64,000 bases of DNA from JAAZZY01 sp964612505 (GTDB taxonomy: Bacteria > Chlamydiota > Chlamydiia > Chlamydiales > JAAZZY01): assembly GCA_964612505.1 (NCBI GenBank), contig CAZTEX010000001.1, positions 1-64,000 on the forward strand, in the 5' to 3' direction. Position numbers and translations under genes: made by a program. Of this stretch, positions 9,601 through 17,526 are shown piece by piece (within the stretch, counting starts at the first letter, position 1; every line of letters begins with the position of its first letter). The notes beneath the pieces are model-generated. The model was given only the letters and a program-made list of their open reading frames with translations. It did not search any database and had not been told where the DNA came from.

Positions 9601-9650
9601 TTAATCCAATAGTTGGTTAAAATTTGAATTAAATCTTGAAAATAATGCAT
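6627..9650 (-). CDS. glyQS: Glycyl-tRNA synthetase, fused alpha-beta form
   Basis: Charges tRNA(Gly). In most bacteria GlyQ (alpha) and GlyS (beta) are separate chains. Here one 1007-residue chain carries both, the arrangement known in Chlamydia. Residues 1 to about 290 are the alpha catalytic subunit (MHYFQDLIQILTNYWIKQGC at the start; FNPATFFRSLGPEPY; EVWVDGMEASQFTYFQQFGG). From about residue 315 the beta subunit begins (DFVLEIQTEELPQSFIP), continues through PRRLVAYI and HQRHFPLVDESGKLIPHF, and ends with the DALR-like helical region. The start ATG fits the usual GlyQ N-terminus. The gene converges on prs. Confidence 0.97.
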   Translation of the reverse strand: MHYFQDLIQILTNYWIKQGCASQFGYDLEMGAGTFNPATFFRSLGPEPYHAAYLEPSRRPTDGRYGENPNRMQHFLQYQVILKPSPLNIQKLYLGSLEEMGLDLKKHDIRFVHDDWKSPSLGAWGLGWEVWVDGMEASQFTYFQQFGGQELDVIPGEITYGLERLAMYLQNVNNVYDLKWNKDLTYGDIYHQNEIEWSTYNFEASNAGMWKTTFDMAEREALDLIEKDLPIPAYDFVIKASHAFNMLDARGVISVSERTTYINRVRALACRVATIFSLHRKKIGYPLRRTPKQDLEKIPFLDHSFTSDAKEDFVLEIQTEELPQSFIPIGIQNLKKDLEKLLKSHNLSYSKLETFGSPRRLVAYIHELSFGTPQEVIEKKGPSTETAFDSHGHLSNIGKGFFDSLKLNHLSLKEIYEGKNSNLSIKELKNTPYLFVSQTIEAKSTRRIFHEHLSTLILNLDFPQKMLWSDLGIPFARPIHSLIALHGKEIIPLQIAHIHSSNSTKGHPLLSDTSFHVGHAKDYFSQLKKHHVIVNQEERKELILSELAKIEAKMKAKASHVKGVLSEVLYLCESPHLMVGSFDPKFLELPKELLELVLITHQRHFPLVDESGKLIPHFVVCLDTEENAMIKNGHERAVSPRLADGLFLFHQDLKSGLEHFNKKLKDITFQQEHGTLFDKTVRLKKHALVIQNYLALKVNYEDIETASHLLKADLASQVVFEFPELQGLMGKVYAEEEKHSKAVSNAIYEHWLPRFEEDKLPTTPLGIIFSLADKIDNLLACFLAGNIPTSSSDPFALRRQALGIIRILIEHKLHLPLQKILQHGFDLFKYQDNKEAPAQIIQFLQSRIKTVLTGYKLRPDEIQAVLASDYEDLNIYDLYLRAQSLNQFKSHALFEPLLEVFKRAKGQLNIEIKTKVKPELFVSPHEKNLHKYFLEMRSQFLSCVQSHLYSESFHLLATLHPLLAELFDHVKIMDEDTSLRMNRLSLLNEIMKLFKQLFDFSLVAKAD

Positions 9651-9688
9651 GAAAATAGTCTATGGTTTTAATCCTTAATTATCAATGT

Positions 9689-10117
9689 CTAAATTGGTTG
9701 TGCATGAGTTGCAAAAGACCAGAGATACCCATTTAAATCTTTTAATCGGCACATCCGATCGCCCCAAAATGTATCTTCTGGTTTTAGAAGAATCTCAGCG
9801 CCTTGTTTTTCCGCATTAAGGCAAAACTCATCGACATTTTCACAATAAACATAAAGAGAAATAGGAGAGATAACCCCATTGAAGATCGGTGCGAAAACAT
9901 CTTTATCCCATGCCCCTTGTCTTCCAAGCATGACAACCGTATCTTGATATTGGAGTTCACAGTGGACGGAAATCCCTTCTTCGTTTTTTACAACGTCACC
10001 TCGGACAGAAAAGCCGAAAGCTCGCTGGTAAAAATCAATTGCTTGGTCGATATCTAAAACGCATAGGTAGGGGGAAATCCAGGGCATCCCTGTCATTTTG
10101 CAATCGCAGAAAGTCAT
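9689..10117 (-). CDS. VOC (glyoxalase/bleomycin-resistance) superfamily protein
   Basis: 142 residues with the paired beta-alpha-beta-beta-beta repeats of the vicinal oxygen chelate fold. The first half is PYLCVLDIDQAIDFYQRAFGF, with VHCELQYQDTVVMLG. The second has SLYVYCENVDEFCLNAEKQGAEILLKPEDTFWGDRMCRLKDLNGYLWSFA. This resembles the PhnB-like group. The substrate cannot be read from the sequence; members range from dioxygenases to antibiotic-binding proteins. It lies 38 bases upstream of glyQS on the same strand, so the two may be co-transcribed. Confidence 0.85.
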   Translation of the reverse strand: MTFCDCKMTGMPWISPYLCVLDIDQAIDFYQRAFGFSVRGDVVKNEEGISVHCELQYQDTVVMLGRQGAWDKDVFAPIFNGVISPISLYVYCENVDEFCLNAEKQGAEILLKPEDTFWGDRMCRLKDLNGYLWSFATHAQPI

Positions 10118-10217
10118 CTGTACCTCAATACTAAATCAAGAAAGGGAAAATTTATCTAGAAGAAACTTTAAAATCAATTTTTGTTGATAAATATTTAAAT
10201 TATATGAAGCACCTTTT

Positions 10218-11126
10218 ATGGTGTGGATTATGAGTTTTAAACAAATTTTACCAGATATTAGTGGTTGGAAACGGATTAACGATCACTATACGCGCGAAAA
10301 AGTAGAGGGAACGCCCAAGATAACATTGGTTATTCCTACCTGCAATGATGGCCATTTGCTAGAAGAGACAATTCAAAGTTATTTACTGCAAAAAAATGTA
10401 GATAAAGAGTTGATTATTGTCGATGCTAACTCTGGAGACCATACACCTGCTCTCATTGAAAAATACAAAGAGCATATTTTTCGAGTGTATTATGTGACAG
10501 ATTTAAATATTCCGATGATGGTGAACAAGGGTTTTGCCTTGGCTCGCGGCCAGTATGTCTTTTTTCTGTTTCCGGGTGTGCAGCTATTAAATCAATATTG
10601 TTTATCTCACATTGCTCTTTTAGCTATGGAAGATTTATTGCCAGAGGTGATTTTTTCTGGGACCTATCTTACTAAATCCTATTTTGACAGCGTTAAAGAA
10701 GCTTTTAAGCTATCGATGAGCGACATAGAAATGCAGTATGTTTATTTTCCTCTAAACAAGACCTGGCTTAAACGGGGATTTTTTCCCACTTCTCCTTGTT
10801 CCATTTGGTTTAAAAGAGAGTATATAAAAAAAATGGGGGGGATTAATTATAAATCTCACTCTCTTCGAAATGGCTTTTACGATATGCTCTGTCGCATTAT
10901 CAAAGATAAAAATGTTCGAATAAGTTCTACTTTTTGGTCGACCACATTGACAGATACGTTATCAGAGAAACGTTACTTAAGTCAAAAAGAGGTTTTTAGC
11001 ACTTGGCCATTAATCGGCAAACATTTTGGCTGGATGAATGCAGCATTGTGGTTTTTTCGCAAAAAACCGTTAAATTTTATAAGTTTTTTATTTTCAAGAA
11101 TAAAGTCGTTTTTTAGAGAGAAATGA
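10218..11126 (+). CDS. Family 2 glycosyltransferase (GT-A fold)
   Basis: 302 residues with a GT2 core: ITLVIPTCNDGHLLEETIQSYL is the nucleotide-sugar-binding start, then KELIIVDANSGDHTPALIEKY, and the LARGQYVFFLFPGVQL region stands where the DxD motif normally lies; here that motif is not clear. The C-terminal third is basic and aromatic (WFFRKKPLNFISFLFSRIKSFFREK) and may lie on the membrane. Donor and acceptor are unknown. Start is ATG 10218 or ATG 10230; neither has a strong ribosome-binding site. The degenerate DxD makes the catalytic status uncertain. Confidence 0.8.
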   Translation: MVWIMSFKQILPDISGWKRINDHYTREKVEGTPKITLVIPTCNDGHLLEETIQSYLLQKNVDKELIIVDANSGDHTPALIEKYKEHIFRVYYVTDLNIPMMVNKGFALARGQYVFFLFPGVQLLNQYCLSHIALLAMEDLLPEVIFSGTYLTKSYFDSVKEAFKLSMSDIEMQYVYFPLNKTWLKRGFFPTSPCSIWFKREYIKKMGGINYKSHSLRNGFYDMLCRIIKDKNVRISSTFWSTTLTDTLSEKRYLSQKEVFSTWPLIGKHFGWMNAALWFFRKKPLNFISFLFSRIKSFFREK

Positions 11127-11202
11127 AGCAGGTGTGTGCACTTGCAGAATAACAGCTTTCAAGGTAAATTAAAAATTAGTTCATTAGATAAAAAGGGAAA
11201 CG

Positions 11203-12192
11203 ATGGCAAAAAAAGCGATACGAGTTGCAGTGTCAGGTGGTGGTGGTCAAATTGCTTACAGTCTATTATTTAGAATAGCAAGTGGCGAATTATTTGGTCC
11301 AAATCAACCTGTAGCATTGCATATTTTAGAAATACCTCAGGTTGAACACACTTTAGAAGGAGTTGCCATGGAACTCTATGACTGTGCGTTCCCTACTTTA
11401 GAGGATGTTATTATTGGATCCAATCCAAAAGCTATTTTTAAAGATGTTGATTGGGCTCTACTTGTTGGAGCTTCTCCTCGCTCAAAAGGGATGGAGCGAA
11501 ATGATTTGCTTGCTCAAAACGCAAAAGTCTTTATTGAGCAAGGACGAGCTTTAAATGAAGTTGCCCATCCAGATACACAAATACTGGTGGTGGGTAACCC
11601 GTGCAACACCAATTGTTGGATTACCATGAAATGCGCTCCGAAGTTGAACCCTAGAAATTTTCATGCGCTCACAAGGCTTGATCAAAATAGAGGAGCATAC
11701 CAGCTTGCTCGTAAAGCCAATGTCAAAGTACAAGATGTGGAAAGGATGCTTATTTGGGGAAACCATTCCTCCACTCAAGTTCCTGATTTTTTAAATGCGC
11801 GGATTAATAAAGATCCGGTGAAAGAGGTGATCCGCGATCATCAATGGCTTGAAAATGAATTTTTCCAAATTCTGCAACAACGAGGGGCTGCTATTATCGA
11901 GGCGAGAGGGAAATCTTCTGCGGCATCTGCTGCTAATGCCATTTTAGATGCAGTTCGATCTTTAGTAGAGCCAACCCCTAACGGAGAGTGGTATTCTGAT
12001 TGTGTATACAGCCAAGGAAATCCCTATGGGATTGATGAAGACCTTATTTTTTCTTTTCCTTGTGAGAGTGCAGGGAAGGCAAAATGGGATTTTGTCTATG
12101 GATTACAAATGGATCGCTTTTTAAAAGAAAAATTAGAGATAACTCAGCAAGAGCTTATTGAAGAACGAGAATATGTCAAGAGGATGATTTAG
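11203..12192 (+). CDS. mdh: Malate dehydrogenase
   Basis: Interconverts malate and oxaloacetate with NAD. The 329-residue sequence shows the Rossmann start VAVSGGGGQIAYSLLFRIASGELFG, GASPRSKGMERNDLL, VGNPCNTNCWI, and the catalytic region WGNHSSTQVPDF with its His. This is the cytosolic-type Mdh seen in Chlamydia and proteobacteria. An AAAGGGAAACG element precedes the ATG. The stop is 7 bases before gltA. In the family the start motif is usually GAAGQI; here GGGGQI, a mild variant. The linkage to citrate synthase supports a role in the TCA cycle. Confidence 0.96.
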   Translation: MAKKAIRVAVSGGGGQIAYSLLFRIASGELFGPNQPVALHILEIPQVEHTLEGVAMELYDCAFPTLEDVIIGSNPKAIFKDVDWALLVGASPRSKGMERNDLLAQNAKVFIEQGRALNEVAHPDTQILVVGNPCNTNCWITMKCAPKLNPRNFHALTRLDQNRGAYQLARKANVKVQDVERMLIWGNHSSTQVPDFLNARINKDPVKEVIRDHQWLENEFFQILQQRGAAIIEARGKSSAASAANAILDAVRSLVEPTPNGEWYSDCVYSQGNPYGIDEDLIFSFPCESAGKAKWDFVYGLQMDRFLKEKLEITQQELIEEREYVKRMI

Positions 12193-12199
12193 GAGAAGA

Positions 12200-13357
12200 A
12201 TGATGGACAAGATTATTTTTAGCGTTACCGAAGAACATTTAGAGACGGGTCTTCGAGGATATCCTGTGGGTTATTGCACAACTTCATTTGTGGACCCTGT
12301 CAAAGGGTTGTTTTACATGGACCGGCCAGTGGCTGATATTGTAGACCTTGAGCCTTTAGAGCTCATCTATCTTTTATATCATGGAACGATGGGCAGCAAA
12401 GAAGCTGTAAAGAATTTTAAAAGTGATCTTGATAAACGGGCGCACTTGAGTGAAGAGACGCTCAAAACAATTCAGACCCTGCCTAAAAAGGGGCATCCAA
12501 TGAAGATTTTTGCTTGTGCATTAATCACTTGTGGAATGCTGGAAGGGACAGGGGATTACAAAGAAGATTGTTTAAATTTAATCGCTAAAATCCCTTTAAT
12601 CGCTGCGGCTTCCATTTCTCATCACGCTGGTTGGAAGCTCAATCCATCGGATCCTTCCAAGGGGTATATCGAAAATTTTACAGATATGCTGAATGTTCCA
12701 CATAGCTCTAAAGAAGATTTGCTTCGAATTTTCAAATTGTTTAACAAGCTTCATTATGATCATGGCGGAGGGAATCTTTCGGCCTTCGTAGGTAAATCAG
12801 TGGCTTCTGGATTAGAAGATCTTTATGGTTCTATTGCTGCGAGTATGTGCGCCTTAGAGGGGCCTCGCCATGGAAAAGCCAATCAGGATTGTTTAGAGTT
12901 TACTGAGCAAATGCTTGAGCAACTTGGCGAAAATGCAACACAGGAAGAAGTTGAAACTCTTCTTCGCCAAAAGCTAGCTAAAAAAGAGCTTGTCTATGGT
13001 TTTGGTCATGCCGTTTTACGTGTAGAAGATCCTAGAGCTGCTATTTTTTATGAGGTAGCTAAAAAACACTACTCAAATAAACCTCTCATTAAAATGGCGC
13101 TGCTTTTAAGAGAAGCAGGCCCTAAAGTTCTCAAAGAAAATCCAAAAATTTCAAACCCATACCCCAATGTCGATGCAATTTCAGGGGCAATATTAAGTGC
13201 CGCTGGCTTTAATTACCCTCACTATTATACAGTATTATTCGGAATGTCTAGAGTGGTTGGAATTAGTATTCAAATCCTTTATGAGCGCAATATTGCACGC
13301 GACGGTAAAGGAGTTCCCATCTATAGACCTAAGTATTTCTTTAAGGGAAGGGTATGA
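12200..13357 (+). CDS. gltA: Citrate synthase
   Basis: Condenses oxaloacetate and acetyl-CoA to citrate. The 385-residue short (type I-like) chain shows GLRGYPVGYC near the N-terminus, the substrate-binding region NFTDMLN, the CoA/active-site segment GPRHGKANQ, VYGFGHAVLRVEDPRA with the catalytic His, and NPYPNVDAISGAIL carrying the catalytic Asp. AGGAG precedes tandem ATGs at 12200 and 12203. Chlamydiaceae lack citrate synthase, so this gene is a strong pointer to an environmental chlamydia with a more complete TCA cycle. Its stop overlaps the next start by four bases (ATGA). Confidence 0.96.
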   Translation: MMDKIIFSVTEEHLETGLRGYPVGYCTTSFVDPVKGLFYMDRPVADIVDLEPLELIYLLYHGTMGSKEAVKNFKSDLDKRAHLSEETLKTIQTLPKKGHPMKIFACALITCGMLEGTGDYKEDCLNLIAKIPLIAAASISHHAGWKLNPSDPSKGYIENFTDMLNVPHSSKEDLLRIFKLFNKLHYDHGGGNLSAFVGKSVASGLEDLYGSIAASMCALEGPRHGKANQDCLEFTEQMLEQLGENATQEEVETLLRQKLAKKELVYGFGHAVLRVEDPRAAIFYEVAKKHYSNKPLIKMALLLREAGPKVLKENPKISNPYPNVDAISGAILSAAGFNYPHYYTVLFGMSRVVGISIQILYERNIARDGKGVPIYRPKYFFKGRV

Positions 13358-14163
13358 ATCTAGAAAATTTTCAAAAGATGTTTCAAAAAGCATGGTTGGC
13401 TATCGACATCAAAAAAGCGTTTATTGTTTTCTTGAGCCTCTGCGTTTGTGGAATCTTTGTGGTTTTTTCTAGAGTTGTTGCGCTAAATACCCATTCATGG
13501 GCCGCTTTAAGCTTGGCTTTTGCCCCCATTTTTATTGTGGGTGGATTGCTTTTTGCAATCGGCGCTTTTTTAATTCAGTGCTATCGCCATCAGAGTAAAA
13601 GTTATGAACAGATTGTCATGGAGTCATGGAGGATGTTTGTCTCCGTGTGTTACATCACGCTCCCTTTATTGCTACTTTCATTGCTCTGTTGGTTAGTGCT
13701 CGGAGTCTTTTATTTATTAAAGGCAATTCCAGTAGTGGGGGAATTTATAGGAGTGCTTCTTTCGTTTGCCCCCTTTGTCTTAATTTTAGCTTCAATAACC
13801 CTTGTTTTTATCAATCTTGTCTTGCTCTTTTTCATGACGCCTTCATTAAGCCAGCATCAAACGCTTAGTTATCCCCATCTCAAGAAGATCGTCCAAAAAG
13901 TTTTGCATAATCCCTTGATGAGTATGTTCAGCTTTGTGATAGCCACCCTGCCACTTATGTTTCTTTTAATCCTTTTAATAGCAGCCGCATTTTTAACGCA
14001 GCAAAGCTATTTAACTTCATTAAATCCTGTGCTCGTTGGCTTAAAATGGTTTTTTCTGATGCTTCCTTTTAATGCATTACTAACGCCGGCAATTATCTTT
14101 TTCTTTAATTTTGCAGCAGAAGTAGAGCCTTTGCTTGAGTCTAAATCAGAAGATCTAGCTTAA
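13354..14163 (+). CDS. Polytopic membrane protein of unknown function
   Basis: 269 residues with about six hydrophobic helices: roughly 22-44, 52-78, 92-118, 124-160, 190-216 and 225-252. No family motif recognised. The start overlaps the gltA stop by four bases, so it is translated from the mdh-gltA transcript. The C-terminus is short, acidic and probably cytoplasmic. The linkage to two oxaloacetate-handling enzymes suggests a transport or respiratory role, but the sequence itself does not show it. Confidence 0.8.
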   Translation: MNLENFQKMFQKAWLAIDIKKAFIVFLSLCVCGIFVVFSRVVALNTHSWAALSLAFAPIFIVGGLLFAIGAFLIQCYRHQSKSYEQIVMESWRMFVSVCYITLPLLLLSLLCWLVLGVFYLLKAIPVVGEFIGVLLSFAPFVLILASITLVFINLVLLFFMTPSLSQHQTLSYPHLKKIVQKVLHNPLMSMFSFVIATLPLMFLLILLIAAAFLTQQSYLTSLNPVLVGLKWFFLMLPFNALLTPAIIFFFNFAAEVEPLLESKSEDLA

Positions 14164-14306
14164 ACAGCTTGTGCTTTTATATTAGAAGTGGGAGAGTTTT
14201 GAGTGAGATGGCTCGCTACGCGCCATATTCTCCAATAAACCTCTCGAGCGCCTAAAGCTATAATCAGGGGTGGGCTTAGCAAAAGGGTGTTAGAAAGTTC
14301 GGGCAC
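14160..14306 (-). CDS. Possible small protein (48 codons)
   Basis: In the 278-base gap after the membrane-protein gene, the minus strand carries an open frame from GTG 14306 to TAA 14160. Its residues look protein-like (VPELSNTLLLSPPLIIALG, then AREVYWRIWRVASHLTQ). The base composition of 14160-14310 is clearly less AT-rich than the rest of the gap, as in coding DNA. The stop overlaps the neighbouring stop by four bases, as also happens at 42079-42082. There is no convincing ribosome-binding site, and the frame stays open a few codons further upstream without an ATG. It could equally be a remnant of a lost gene. The rest of the gap (14307-14441) is AT-rich with nothing recognisable. Confidence 0.3.
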   Translation of the reverse strand: MPELSNTLLLSPPLIIALGAREVYWRIWRVASHLTQNSPTSNIKAQAV

Positions 14307-14441
14307 CAGGTCAGTTTTAGGTATTGTTTTAATTGTTTAAAATAAAACTTTTATACCCCAAAAGAAGTATGGGTTCCTTAATAAAATCTTAATTATTTAA
14401 TAATATCCTTATAGCTAGTTATCTTTTTTCAAAGTTAGAGC

Positions 14442-15467
14442 ATGGAATTAATCAAATATCTTCAAATTGCATCTGGAGCCTCAACTTTATTTCAGCATCC
14501 GGTAGCTAGGCTCGTTCCAAATGTCGCTGTTTTGCTGGCAAATCTTGCCCCCCAGGCAATTTTGTTTAAGCACAACCAGGGTGTGCTAACATTCTCTGAG
14601 GCCATCAAACTCAAAAAAGTCGAACAGATGGTTGAAAAAATCAAAACAGACTTAGGTGTTTCTGGGATGAAAACAAACGTCTATGTGACGACCCTGATGC
14701 CCAGTAATGCATTTTGTCTTGGCAATTCAGTTTCTTTAACAGGACCTGTCATTGGAATTTCGCGCGATTATTTCGAAAACCTCGATAATAGCTTTATCTA
14801 CTCATCTTATGCCTATAAAACTTGGGAAAATCTTTTAAGCCAATTATCAGATGATCCTTTTATTATGGCTGCGCAAATTGATCTTGCCACAGCCAGTGAG
14901 AGAAAACTTATTTTTTCTTTAGCTCAAAGATTTCAAGGGGTCATCTCAATGGAAGAGCTGCAAGGAGTCCTAGCTCATGAAATTGGTCACGCTAAAAATA
15001 ATCATTTAGCAACATTGGGGGCAATCGGGTCTCTTCTTGAATTTATTTTTTTAGATCGAACAAAACACCTATTCATTGGTCCCATCGCTTTTTTACTTGG
15101 ACTGAATCGAGTGTCCATTTTTGGAGAATGGCAAGCAGACAGTGAATGTCAAAATAATAAAAAATATGCAGCAGGCATCCTTCAATTTATGAAAAAGCAT
15201 CTGATTTACTCTTTAAGCAAGAGAAACATTCAGAAATTTCCGACTTGTACTGAAAATGTTAATACGCTGCTTAATAGTTGGGATCTTGGATCTTCTCATC
15301 CTAATCCTGCGAAGCGAATGAGAAATGCGCATCAAATGATGAAGAATCCTCTTAAAAAGCCATCTAAAATTTCGGTGGTTTCAAAGGTAGTTGCAGGACT
15401 TGGAGCGCTCCTTCTGGGAGCAGAAATTGGCTCTAATATTAATAATGTTTGGAAATATTATCGCTAG
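14442..15467 (+). CDS. M48-family zinc metallopeptidase, copy 1
   Basis: 341 residues. The zinc-protease signature HEIGH lies at residues 179-183 in LQGVLAHEIGHAKNNHL, and the downstream third zinc ligand is in GEWQADSECQ, as in the HtpX/Ste24/Oma1 (M48) group. SLTGPVIGISRDYF and NAFCLG upstream match the edge-strand region of the family. Unlike HtpX there is no clear set of transmembrane helices; only a hydrophobic patch near residues 20-42 and a short one at the C-terminus (VVAGLGALLLGAEIG). It is followed at once by a paralogue with the same architecture. Substrates are unknown. Confidence 0.9.
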   Translation: MELIKYLQIASGASTLFQHPVARLVPNVAVLLANLAPQAILFKHNQGVLTFSEAIKLKKVEQMVEKIKTDLGVSGMKTNVYVTTLMPSNAFCLGNSVSLTGPVIGISRDYFENLDNSFIYSSYAYKTWENLLSQLSDDPFIMAAQIDLATASERKLIFSLAQRFQGVISMEELQGVLAHEIGHAKNNHLATLGAIGSLLEFIFLDRTKHLFIGPIAFLLGLNRVSIFGEWQADSECQNNKKYAAGILQFMKKHLIYSLSKRNIQKFPTCTENVNTLLNSWDLGSSHPNPAKRMRNAHQMMKNPLKKPSKISVVSKVVAGLGALLLGAEIGSNINNVWKYYR

Positions 15468-15533
15468 GAAGAAGGGACGCATGAATTTAATTTTGACATG
15501 TTATTTAGAAGTGAAGGACTTGGGATATTAAAA

Positions 15534-16628
15534 ATGTCAGCATTTAGTTGCACAACTTTAGCCACCTCTTTGCTTGGTCATCCTTTGATCAAAGCTCCCT
15601 ATCAGCTATTTCAGCTATCGGCTGCATTAGTTCCCACTCTCTTTTATAACAACAAAGATTTTGTTGTTTTGTCTTCCCAAGAGAAGGAGAAACTAAAAAG
15701 AATTGAAAAAATGGTTGATGAAATAAAGCTTGATTTAGGGATTTCTTCTATGAAGACAAATCTTTATGTGCTCAAAGAACTTGATGATAATGCTTTTTGT
15801 ATGGGGAGCGCGTTTTCGTTAACAGGAGCTATTATTGGAATCGGCCGATCCTATATTAATCATTCTCCTTTTAAAGCCGCTAATTTATCTAGTGAAGATA
15901 AAAAGTTAATAGCGATCATTCATAGTTTATCTGATACTCCTGAAACATTGGCAAAAGAAATAGATGCTCTATCACTAAAAGAACAAAAAAGCATTTTGTC
16001 TTTGATTCAAGATGAAAATAACTATCTTTTAACAACAGATGAAATACAAGGAGTCATAGCTCATGAGCTTGGTCATGCTAAACATGCTCATCTCATGACA
16101 AATTTTGCGCTCAGTCCCTTATTGATGGAAGGGGTGTTTGCTTTATTTAAGATGATAGAAGAGCAACTAGGCCAACAGGGTAGTCTACCGGTAAAATCCT
16201 TTCTTTTCGGCGTCAAAGTACTTAGTGCAATGTGGGGAATCGATCAAATTGCCAGAATTTGTGAGTGGCAAGCTGATTATGAATGTCAAAACAATGTAAA
16301 GTATGCTGCTGGAATGCATAAATTAGCAAAAAGGCTTTTGATAGAATCTTTGCTTCAAAGAGACAAAAAAAAATTTCCCACTTGCGATTCAAAAGTGAGT
16401 CAAATGCTACAGTCATGGGATTCATTTTCTAGCCATCCCAACCTTGCAAAACGGATGAAAAATGCGCTTGAAATGACTGCAAATCCTTCGCCTAAGCCGC
16501 CTCAAATCTCTTTAACCGCAAAAATGATTATAGGAGTTAGCATAGTGCTATTTGGAATGAGAACTATTAACGAAACTTACGGAGCGTTGAAGTATTGTGG
16601 CTCTTGGATCTGGCAGCTGAGTGCTTAA
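15534..16628 (+). CDS. M48-family zinc metallopeptidase, copy 2
   Basis: Paralogue of the preceding gene. HELGH occurs in IQGVIAHELGHAKHAHL, with the third ligand in CEWQADYECQNN. The frame opens at ATG 15498, but the ATG at 15534 gives MSAFSCTTLATSLLGHPL, which lines up with the first paralogue's N-terminus, so I place the start there. The two proteins match along their length, including FCxGxxxSLTGxxIGI and SSHPNxAKRMxNAxxM near the C-terminus. This copy has an insertion of about 20 residues (around ISLSDTPETLAKEID-like sequence) before the active site. A tandem duplication is the simplest explanation. Membrane association is uncertain. Confidence 0.88.
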   Translation: MSAFSCTTLATSLLGHPLIKAPYQLFQLSAALVPTLFYNNKDFVVLSSQEKEKLKRIEKMVDEIKLDLGISSMKTNLYVLKELDDNAFCMGSAFSLTGAIIGIGRSYINHSPFKAANLSSEDKKLIAIIHSLSDTPETLAKEIDALSLKEQKSILSLIQDENNYLLTTDEIQGVIAHELGHAKHAHLMTNFALSPLLMEGVFALFKMIEEQLGQQGSLPVKSFLFGVKVLSAMWGIDQIARICEWQADYECQNNVKYAAGMHKLAKRLLIESLLQRDKKKFPTCDSKVSQMLQSWDSFSSHPNLAKRMKNALEMTANPSPKPPQISLTAKMIIGVSIVLFGMRTINETYGALKYCGSWIWQLSA

Positions 16629-16653
16629 AAAATAAACTAAAGAGGAAATAAAA

Positions 16654-17523
16654 ATGACCTTAATTTTAAATCCAAAAGTAGAATCACAAATTAGAAATTG
16701 GCAAGAGATAGGGCTGCAATTGAATCAAGCCTCTGAAAAGCTAGATCAATCTACAGCTCTTGTAAAACATTCTTATTCGCAGATGAATTATTGGGATGCT
16801 GTGATGAATCGACTTCCTTCCTTCATTGGGGCATTTTTAATAAGCAACTCAGAGCTTTGCTATCAATATAATAATTATTTAGAGAGCGTGAAAGCAGATG
16901 CGTTAGAGGTTCAATCTTATCAAGTGCAAAAAAATCAAATGATCCGGCGCATTTTTTATAATATCCTTTGTCAGGATTCTCATTCTAGTATTCCAAAATC
17001 GCAAGCAGCGCTTCAGAGGCTGGACTTATTATTAGGGGAAGTTCATCACTTGCTTGCTTTGCTTATAAAAGCACAAAATAGTGAGAGGCATGATGCTGGT
17101 AGTTTTAATCGTTCAGCTTATGGAGCTTGGAATGATTATCAATCCCAACTGGATAATTTTGCAGCAGCCAATGCCATTCGCTCGTTAAATCAAAAAATTA
17201 GTGAATGCAATCAAAATCTTCTTTCAGATCTCAAAGACACGGGCACGGTAGTTTCTATTCAAAATTTAAATGATGCTGCAGATACCCTTACAATGGCTGA
17301 AATTAATGAAGGGCATCCTGTGAATCAAATGATGCTTGCTGGGCAATATTGGGCGAGTCAACAGACATTGCATGTGCTAAACCAAATCTATGCAAACACC
17401 CAATCCATCGCATCACAGATTGTGAGCATGAAAAAACAGCTCGAAAAAGGATTGCAGATTCGCGCGGCCGATCACATTGCCGCAAGCTATCCTGATTGTG
17501 CTCAAGCTATTCTTAGCTTGTAA
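16654..17523 (+). CDS. Hypothetical all-helical protein
   Basis: No family recognised. 289 residues, Gln/Asn/Ala/Ser-rich, predicted helical throughout, with several heptad-like stretches (IRSLNQKISECNQNLLSDL). A moderately hydrophobic segment lies at about residues 48-62 (LPSFIGAFLISNSEL). A good ribosome-binding site (AGAGGAAATAAAA) precedes the ATG. It follows the M48 pair on the same strand after 25 bases and may be part of the same transcript. It converges on the FAD oxidoreductase with a 3-base gap. Confidence 0.7.
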   Translation: MTLILNPKVESQIRNWQEIGLQLNQASEKLDQSTALVKHSYSQMNYWDAVMNRLPSFIGAFLISNSELCYQYNNYLESVKADALEVQSYQVQKNQMIRRIFYNILCQDSHSSIPKSQAALQRLDLLLGEVHHLLALLIKAQNSERHDAGSFNRSAYGAWNDYQSQLDNFAAANAIRSLNQKISECNQNLLSDLKDTGTVVSIQNLNDAADTLTMAEINEGHPVNQMMLAGQYWASQQTLHVLNQIYANTQSIASQIVSMKKQLEKGLQIRAADHIAASYPDCAQAILSL

Positions 17524-17526
17524 ACT

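Noticed and set aside
14442..16628. Naming the M48 proteins HtpX
   Set aside because: The helices that surround the HtpX active site are not visible, so only the M48 family name is justified.
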